Assembly (NCBI RefSeq): GCF_018812025.1
Contig: NC_063052.1
Span: forward strand, 20,290,914-20,354,913
Reading direction: 5' to 3'
DNA from: Megalobrama amblycephala
Taxonomy: Eukaryota > Chordata > Actinopteri > Cypriniformes > Xenocyprididae
DNA length: 64,000 nt
Numbering within the stretch: position 1 is the first letter of the stretch; every line of letters begins with the position of its first letter. The position numbers and the translations under genes are program-made. The notes beneath the pieces are model-generated. The model saw only the letters and a program-made list of their open reading frames with translations, was not told where the DNA came from and did not search any database. Of the stretch, positions 57,225 through 64,000 are shown piece after piece.

Positions 57225-58070
57225 TTTTACACTTTATATTAAATGGACAGTTCCTGCAGTGTTACCATGCAAGTACACTGTTATTAAAGTGTGGCACAGA
57301 GGATTAGGTTTTACATATTACACAGTAAATTGACCATTTTACACTTTATATTAAGTGGACAGTTCCTGAGGATTTACATTGTAAGTACACTGTTATTTAA
57401 GTGTTGCAGAGAGGTTTGTTTTACATATTACACAGTAAATTGTGACCATTTTATACTTTATATTGAGTGGACAGTTCCTGAGGATTTACCATGTAAGTAC
57501 ACTGTTATTAAAGTGTGGCACAGAGGATTAGGTTTTACATATTACACAGTAAATTGTGACCATTTTACACTTTATATTAAGTGGACAGTTCCTGAGGATT
57601 TACCATGTAAGTACACTGGTATCACAAGGTGAAACTTTCTAATTCAGCATTAGCACTGCCAGTCTAATTCTAATTCAGTGTTCATAAATACATGGTATGT
57701 ACATAGGAATCATCATGATTTCCATACATTTTCAGGCTATTCCAAACTGGTAACTGCAGTATTGAAGTCTCCGTGTGGAAGTGTAAAAACTTGTGCAAGT
57801 ACATATTGTTGTTTCAAAATGTAGTTACATAATTCTTGTTACACATGTGTACTTTCTGAAGTGAAAAAAAGTGTTGTTACCAATGACCTGTTACACATTT
57901 GTACTTACACATTCTATTCAGTGGGTTGTTACATGTGTGTAGTTACACCAGTATTAGAGCTGTAGATACTATGTACCAATGTGTACTTACAATGTGGTTA
58001 CATGCTACATACACATCTAGTTACCATGTAAGTTCACAGGTATAAGGGACACTTAATATAAAGTGGGACC
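57225..58070 (-). repeat. Right terminal inverted repeat of the Merlin element
   Basis: Reverse complement of the left arm, with four tandem 112-114 bp units (unit ends near 57,280, 57,392, 57,504 and 57,618) followed by ~440 bp of nearly identical unique sequence to the end. The copy-number difference from the left arm (7) is the main asymmetry. Confidence 0.88.
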
Positions 58071-59030
58071 GAATATTGTCATATAGATGTCTTCAGGTGA
58101 GGACTCTAATAAAACATGTGAAGTTTGGGGCAGATCAGATATTGTATGCCTGAGTTACAACAACTTCCTGTTTCATGGCGAAACATCGAACTTTGCCAGG
58201 CCGCCACGGACACGCCCTTCAGCGAAAACTCTAGATCTTTGCAATTTAACGTCTCAAAGGCCTTTAGATTAGACTGACCAAAAATGACATTGATCTGGTT
58301 AAATCTCTATGAGGAGTTAATCACAGTGTAAAACATGTCATTTCCTGTTGCCCCCAGGTGGCGCTATGACTGTAACTGAATATTGTCATATAGATGTCTT
58401 CAGGTGAGGACTCTAATAAAACATGTGAAGTTTGGGGCAGATCAGATATTGTATGCCCGAGTTACAACAACTTCCTGTTTCATGGCGAAACATTGAACTT
58501 TGCCAGGCCGCCACGGACACGCCCTTCAGCGAAAACTCTAGATCTTCGCAATTTAACGTCTCAAAGGCCTTTAGATTAGACTGACTAAATATGATGTTGA
58601 TCTGATTAAAGCTCTAGGAGGAGTTCGTTAAAGTACAACATGTGGAAATGGCAAAAACTGCCAAAATTTTGTAGAGAAAATTCAAAATATCTCACTTCCT
58701 GTTGGGTTTACAAACTTTGCACCCAGGGGCTTTTTTGTAGGTATTGGGCTGTTACATCTGTCTACCGAATTTCATAACTGTACGTGAAACGTAGCACGAA
58801 GGGTGCTTAATTGAAATTTTGTAGATGGCACTATCGAGCCATTTTGCCACACCTAATTCTGAAACCCATATCAGATGTATATTTTCACCACTTCTGACGC
58901 GTGTGCAAAGTTTCATGAGTTTTTGAGAACGTTTAGGCCCTCAAAAATGCGATTCATTTTGGAGAAGAAGAATAATTGGCTGAGCAATTCCAATAGGGTC
59001 CTCACACCATCAGTGCTCGGGCCCTATTAA

Positions 59031-59626
59031 TCTGTTTAAGATCTGTTGATCCTACATACTGACATCACCTCACATGAATTACTAAGGTGAAGTATATTGT
59101 ATTTAGCATGTTAAGGTAAAGATAATGACATTCTAAGGAGATCAAGGCAGGCAGCTCAGGGGTGTGTGACATAAACCTTTTGCACTTCCTTACCATTTGG
59201 CATGACAAGCTCAAGATACAGCTGTGCTTTTGTCTCTATGATAATGTAAAGGTATGGGCGATATTGTCAGACTGATTGGGTTAGCACCTATGCATTTGAA
59301 TGCTTTGATCTTCCTACCGGAAGTCAAACTATGTGTGAATGTTTACATAGTCTTAGTTCTCGTGACCAGCTACTGTTTGCTTTTGTTTTAGTGGTCACTT
59401 CTAAGGCTGTGTGTAAGGGCAACACCTTTAAGGACTACCCACTGAATGCCTATAAAACATGTATACACTGCCTTAGTTAGATTTTGGATGACTACAGCGA
59501 CACACAGCGTGTTTCTCAATAAAGAGTAACTTCTGCTTAAAGAGATCCCAAAGTCTCCTGGTCTATGCTTCTGAGATTTCCAACACCAGGCAGTGCTAGA
59601 CTGTCCTCCAAAAAAACAACAACAAC
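59031..59626. other. Possible solo LTR or unclassified repeat
   Basis: The stretch ending near 59,587 has a TATAAAA motif (59,452), an AATAAA signal (59,518) and ends TTTCCAACA, all LTR-like. A TGTTAAGG start at ~59,110 is possible, but the flanks do not give a target duplication, so I do not call it an LTR. Confidence 0.3.
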
Positions 59627-60127
59627 CCTATAGGTCATTTTTCAAGCACCTTATTATGACCTATTTACGTTTTAAAGTCATGCGCCCTCTAGCTGGCGTA
59701 AAAATAATGACAGTGTCGTGTTACGTCTGTTGTCATGAAATGACTTATGACCGTCATGACCAATCAAAATGCATGTTCATTTAAATGTAATGTGTGGACT
59801 TTTTTCAGTATTTGTCCTATTTCCATTTAGCAAAATGCATTTTTTTTAACGACTACAGCCACCCCACCCCTAAACCCTTAGTGATTTATAGTGCATATAT
59901 ACTTTATGAGCACATGCGTTCCCTGGGATCGAACCCACGATCACATGACTGCATATTGTTATATATTGCAATGCTCTGCCAATTGAGCTACACGAAACCC
60001 GAAATATGACTCAGATAAAAGGGAACAATGCATTGAAATGAAAGTGTCCTGTTGTCGATAGGGGCACACCTTTAGTAAACGCTCCTATGGGTCGTATTTC
60101 AGGGAAGTGACAAACGACCTATATAGG
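59627..60127. mobile_element. Possible MITE containing a tRNA-like sequence
   Basis: The left end CCTATAGGTCATTTTTC and the right end, in reverse complement CCTATATAGGTCGTTTGTC, look like imperfect inverted repeats. No clear target duplication. A tRNA-like block lies inside. Confidence 0.4.
59917..60003 (-). pseudogene. tRNA-like sequence with box A and box B
   Basis: On the minus strand TAGCTCAATTGGCAGAGCA (box A) and GTGGGTTCGATCCCAG (box B) are well kept. The anticodon region is enlarged and palindromic (TGCAATATATAACAATATGC), and acceptor pairing is weak. It is a tRNA-derived sequence rather than a functional tRNA. Confidence 0.55.
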
Positions 60128-60900
60128 CATATTGGTTGGAGAACATGTTGCTTTATGAAGATGTCCTGTGCTCCATTTTAATTATAAAGAGAGCTGAGAT
60201 AATATTGTAAGCATTGCAAGAATATGTTCTGAATTGGAATGACATGATGACAGATTTTTTTTTTGTTTGTTTGTTTTTGGGAGATCCACTCCTATAATAT
60301 CTGGAAAACAGGTGAAATTTACAAGTTAGTGAAGTACAACCTTGTGATTGCTCTCTTTCCTTTTTATCTGTTTCTTCTTCTCTTTCACTGTTATTGTTGT
60401 CCTCTCTTCTAATGTTAGTTATTTCAGATGCAAGGGCTCAGTTTGTTTGACTATGCTTTTTGATTTCAGTTTGTCATTCACATCAGAACATAAACCCTCC
60501 CAAGGACTTAGTGGCCTCTCTCAAGCAGAATACTAATGAAAGTGCCTCTCTTCTCTGTTCATTTCTCTTTCTGCAAGCTGTAAAGCCATAAATCTTAATC
60601 AAGGGAAATGAAATGGCGTGGGATTGCTCACCCCCACCATGATAAGAGGGTCCAAAAATGCTTGTGACCTCATCTCTGTAGGGCTCTGAAGGTAAAATTA
60701 ACAATTCGACCTCTGCCCACCAGGAAACTCTCAGTCCTGAGGAACAGCTATTGGGCTCCTTTTACCCATGAGACTTTATGGAAAAAATCATGGCTTATTG
60801 TAAAGCTATCAAATGTTATTGTGTCTTTATATTTTCAGATGATCTTTTTCAAGATCACTTCAACTCACAACAGACTGATATCCAAGGTCCAAAACAGTCA
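60128..60900. other. Spacer, no gene recognised
   Basis: T-rich and unremarkable. Short open frames only. Confidence 0.4.
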
Positions 60901-61335
60901 CCTAAGTCTCATTTATTTATATAGTGCTTTATACAATACAGATTGTTTCAAAGCAGCTTTACAGTGATAACAAGAAAATCATTGAATGATGCAAACGGAG
61001 TTCATTTTGGCTGTACATCAGCTCTGAAAGAAAACAAAGAAAATAGTGTCATTGTTCAGCAAGTTAGTTCAATGTTAATTCAGTTCTGATGTAAAGATCA
61101 CCAATTAATAAATTAGTTAGTTTCATCTATAAAGCAGTTCTGCAGAAAAACATGATGTCATCATCCAGCTCAGTTCAGTTCTCATACAATAGTGTCAATG
61201 CAGTCAAATCAATAATAATGTTGAATACTAAGTGTCCCCAACTATGCAAGCCAGAGGACAGAATGGAGAAGGGAAAAAAAAAAAGGAAAAAAAAAAAAAA
61301 AAAAAAACCTTGGGAGAAACAGTCGGGGGACTAGT
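60901..61335. repeat. Common cyprinid dispersed repeat, degenerate
   Basis: TTTATATAGTGCTTTATACA, GATTGTTTCAAAGCAGCTTT and CCTTGGGAGAAACAGTCGGG recur in this order in a repeat I know as very frequent in zebrafish-like genomes. An A-rich run near 61,270-61,310 is embedded. The family name is uncertain. Confidence 0.45.
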
Positions 61336-63330
61336 TCTCATCATGTCCAATGAACAAACATGCTGTGGTTATGATTCAGACTGCATCACAAATCAGAATT
61401 AGATTGTGGATTGGTAGCATTCAAATATTTGATACACACTTAGTGCCAAACAAGAGTACATATTGTCTTTGGCTAGGAAGTAAAAGAGATAGTGAGAAAT
61501 ATTTAAGGGCAGTACATTTTCTCAATTCTGTTTAATTACATTTCTACTATTTTCTTAACGTTAAATTAGGTAACAAATTCAGTGGTTCAAATTCAATAGA
61601 AAATTCAACATTGCACATCCGGGAACTGCAGGGATAGCATTAGGTTGCCGATGCATGATCTCCATCTGCTGTTAGTTGGCTCACCAGCAGCTGGTGCAAG
61701 CGTGTGTTGATGAAGACCAGAGCAACAGGTAGTTGCCCATACTGGGAGAAGTGCCCATACAAGGAATTCCACCCTTTATGACATCATGCAGGGCCATACT
61801 CGAGAGAAAAAAAATCTGCAACTTATACAATCCCTGAAGGAGTTTATCTGGCACAGAAATACTTTGTCATATGTCCAACTCATTTTTTATACTTTGGCCA
61901 TGTTTATCACGAGAATCCAACTCTGCAGTGTAAATAAGTCAGAATGCATGATTAGCATTAGACATCCCATTTAATGGACTAATACAATACCAAACTCAGT
62001 ATAAGCATTATTGGTGATGTATACTATATCCAGGTAAGCAGACACACTCAGAATATGAACTAAACACACAAAGTTTCAAGTTTCCCTCCTATAGAAACCT
62101 GTTAGAAACCTACTACAGTAATAAAAGATAAGACTCAGTATACACCTTATTGATGAACAATATACACAACACTTTAAATATACGACAAGCAGATGAGCCC
62201 AGAGTGCTTTTTCATAAAAAAACAAATAAAAAAACAACACAAACCACATATTTTGTCCTAATACACAGACTATAAAAAGACCAACCTCGTTATATTGGTG
62301 ATGCAAGTCGATGATCCTAGAGAAATGCAACATTGTATGCAAAGCATTTTCTTTATAATGTATAAACACTTTTGCCTGTTGCGTTAATATTCTGTCAAAT
62401 CGTGTAAATATTGCTATTTTTACACCACCATATGGGCTCATATTTATTTTTATAAATATCAAAAATCTAAAAGGTGTGCATCATACCTCAAACCTACATG
62501 AACAGTTGATATTAAGACTGTAAGTCATTCTCTTCAAATGCTATTGAAGTCGGAATAGTGTAGCGTGTAACTTTAGAGACGGTTCCTAAATTTGTGAATA
62601 TAGAACACCAATGTCATCTTTATGCTGCTAAGTAAACTAAACAGCCGAGAGCAATATGTGCTTTCCAGATGTAATATTTAATCTGTACATCAGCATCGAG
62701 TCGGAGAAGCATTATAATCTTAATCATGTTAGAGAAGGCTGCTTACATGTAGGCTATACATAGGGAAAGTGACCGTGAAGACATTGAATTACAGTAAATG
62801 TAAACAGCTTTTGTGTCTTCATGAGCTTTTCTGCATACAATGCTGGCCCTGATAATCATCACATATGCTTGCTCAATTTCTGTAAATCTGACTCGCTCTA
62901 CCTGTTTTTTGCTTTTTTTTTATTGCAATTTTTGAACAATAAACATACAAGGACAATAACATATTTTACATTACATATACATCAAATTAAATCTTATGAT
63001 AAAAAAAGAAAAGAAAAGAAAGTAGCAAAAATTTCACATGTATAAACAAGTTTAGACATTACAAATTATTCACAGAATAGATTTAAGGATTTAAAATAAT
63101 TGACAGTTTTAGCTTTATTATTTTAATATTTAAAGCTTTATTACTTTATATTATTTTATTACTTGTTTCTTGTAATGTATACAAGTAGTGACCTATTTCT
63201 ATTTTAAAATGAGTAAAATTAGTTTTTTTCCCTCCCTATTTACATTTGTGGATAAAGAATGTTCAATATATAATGAGTAAATTCACAATATACCAAATTT
63301 TGAAATCACCAGTATTATCATAAAAAATAA
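61336..63330. other. AT-rich spacer, no gene
   Basis: Contains AAGCAGATGAGCCCA near 62,190, shared with the foldback MITE at 13.4-14.0 kb, so an old copy of that family may be present at about 61.98-62.46 kb. Otherwise nothing recognised. Confidence 0.35.
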
Positions 63331-63369
63331 AAATAAAACATCTTTTACTTTAAATTCAATAGTACTATT

Positions 63370-63815
63370 TTTAACAAAAAAGCCAGATCACACCAAAGTA
63401 GTTTTGTATAAATACAACCATAAAATAAATGTACAATACTCTCATTTCCCTCTTTGCACATTTCAGGTCAATATATTTACAAAACTTTGAAATTACCTGT
63501 TTTACAGGATAAATACAATGAAAAATCTTAAATTATACCTCCCTAATTTTATTGGTGATACAAAAGCGTCTGGAAATTGTAAAGGTCCCTTTCCAATTGA
63601 CATCTTGAAATTGTGATCTCCAAAATCCAATAGCTAACGGAACAGTGGAAATTTGGCACATTGTTCTGAGATAATTATTATTACATTTTTTTTTTTGTCT
63701 TTTAAATGTATACCTTCCAGTTTAAGACTAAGATCTAAGTTTGGTTTTTCATCTATATTATTTTGTAGTAAATTTATAAGTTCTGAGGGAATAGCATTGA
63801 TTACCAAAAGGTATA
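63370..63815 (-). pseudogene. L1 LINE ORF2 C-terminal fragment
   Basis: Minus-strand frames read INAIPSELINLLQNIDEKPN, then RRFCITNKIREV, FKIFHCIYPVKQVISKF, and after a frameshift NESIVHLFYGCIYTKLLW. This order (ITNKxxEV, FKILHxxYP, HLFxxC...W) is the conserved C-terminal part of fish L1 ORF2. It contains stops and a frameshift, so it is a dead 3' fragment. It need not belong to the L1 copy at 14-18 kb. Confidence 0.65.
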
Positions 63816-63902
63816 TAATATAAAAATTTTCTTAAAAATTCTGAACAAGTAAATGACCATTACAATTCAATAGTTGTGAAACCAACAAAACATTTTTCTT
63901 AA

Positions 63903-64000
63903 AGGATTAGTTCACTTTCATATTAAAATTTCCTGATAATTTACTCATCCCATGTCATCCAGGATGTTCATGTCTGTCTTTCTTCAGTCGAAAAAAAAAT
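63903..64000 (+). mobile_element. Left end of a TTAA-flanked MITE, truncated by window end
   Basis: TTAA (63,899-63,902) is followed by AGGATTAGTTCACTTTCA and TTTACTCATCCCATGTCATC, the start of a very common cyprinid non-autonomous element. The other end lies beyond the window. Confidence 0.75.

Larger units (their letters stand above)
32675..58070. mobile_element. Giant Merlin-type DNA transposon carrying two genes and a nested LTR retroelement
   Basis: The left end GGTCCCACTTTATATTAAGT and the right end ACTTAATATAAAGTGGGACC are perfect inverted repeats. They are flanked by an exact 8-bp duplication GAATATTG (32,667-32,674 and 58,071-58,078); Merlin elements make 8-9 bp duplications. The interior holds a spliced IS1595/ISXO2-type transposase gene on plus and a CCDC106-like spliced gene on minus. 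The 25.4-kb span includes the LTR retroelement at 40,719-55,540; without it and its 4-bp duplication the transposon is about 10.57 kb. Merlin elements as generally described are much shorter and carry only a transposase. Confidence 0.87.
30811..59030. mobile_element. Outer cyprinid interspersed repeat with ~300-bp internal units, split by the Merlin element
   Basis: The left part (30,811-32,666) begins ATTAAAGCTGCAAGCAGCGA then GGGCCCTCGCACCCGGGC. The right part (58,079-59,030) ends CAGTGCTCGGGCCCTATTAA. Inside both parts a unit recurs with CAGGTGGCGCTATGACTGT, GTGAAGTTTGGGGCAGAT and GGACACGCCCTTCAGCGAAA (near 31,245, 31,550, 31,855, 32,645 and 58,360). The 8 bp GAATATTG bordering the Merlin element is part of this unit, so the two halves join cleanly to about 2.8 kb. 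I recognise the sequence as a common fish repeat but cannot name its superfamily. Confidence 0.75.

Noticed and set aside
59107..59587. Solo LTR
   Set aside because: TATA-like, AATAAA and CCAACA features are present, but the flanks give no target duplication and the left end is ambiguous.

Overview
The window looks like transposon-rich intergenic DNA from a teleost fish, most likely a cyprinid. The evidence is spliced genes, AT-rich spacers, microsatellites, and transposon families familiar from zebrafish and carp: DIRS, BEL/Pao, L1, TTAA-flanked MITEs, hAT and Merlin. I found no convincing ordinary host gene. Almost every coding stretch belongs to a mobile element.

Layout. Positions 1-195 are the 3' end of a DIRS element. 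2.9-7.0 kb holds two TTAA-flanked elements, a DIRS-like terminal fragment and a ~103-132 bp tandem repeat. 7.4-10.5 kb is a broken minus-strand BEL/Pao element with a foreign insert. 13.4-18 kb is a foldback repeat followed by a minus-strand L1 that lacks its endonuclease region and carries two TTAA elements, one with THAP-domain remnants. 18.06-22.59 kb is a TTAA element holding three further elements, each with its own target duplication. 23.34-29.01 kb is a nearly complete minus-strand DIRS element with split inverted repeats and an internal complementary region.

The main feature is a Russian-doll structure at 30.8-59.0 kb. An outer cyprinid repeat with ~300-bp internal units was entered by a giant Merlin DNA transposon (32,675-58,070), marked by a perfect 8-bp duplication GAATATTG and long, nearly identical inverted ends holding 112-114 bp tandem repeats (7 copies left, 4 right). 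Without its insert the Merlin is about 10.6 kb. It carries two divergent spliced genes: an IS1595/ISXO2-type DDE transposase (+) and a CCDC106-like coiled-coil gene (-). The transposase gene was later entered by a 14.8-kb LTR retroelement (40,719-55,540) at a 5' splice site. The 4-bp duplication GTAG is the splice donor itself.

The LTR retroelement is young: 3 differences seen between its two 1,764-bp LTRs. Gag and pol are open and in the same frame, separated by one UGA followed by CUAG, a known readthrough context. Its polymerase has a Ty3-type RNase H that has lost catalytic residues, followed by a second retrovirus-like RNase H. A decayed env-like reading frame with a membrane segment lies between pol and the 3' LTR. 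This layout resembles retroviruses and their sister lineages more than an ordinary Ty3/gypsy element.

59-64 kb holds degenerate repeats, a tRNA-like sequence, an L1 ORF2 fragment, and the start of another TTAA element that runs off the window.
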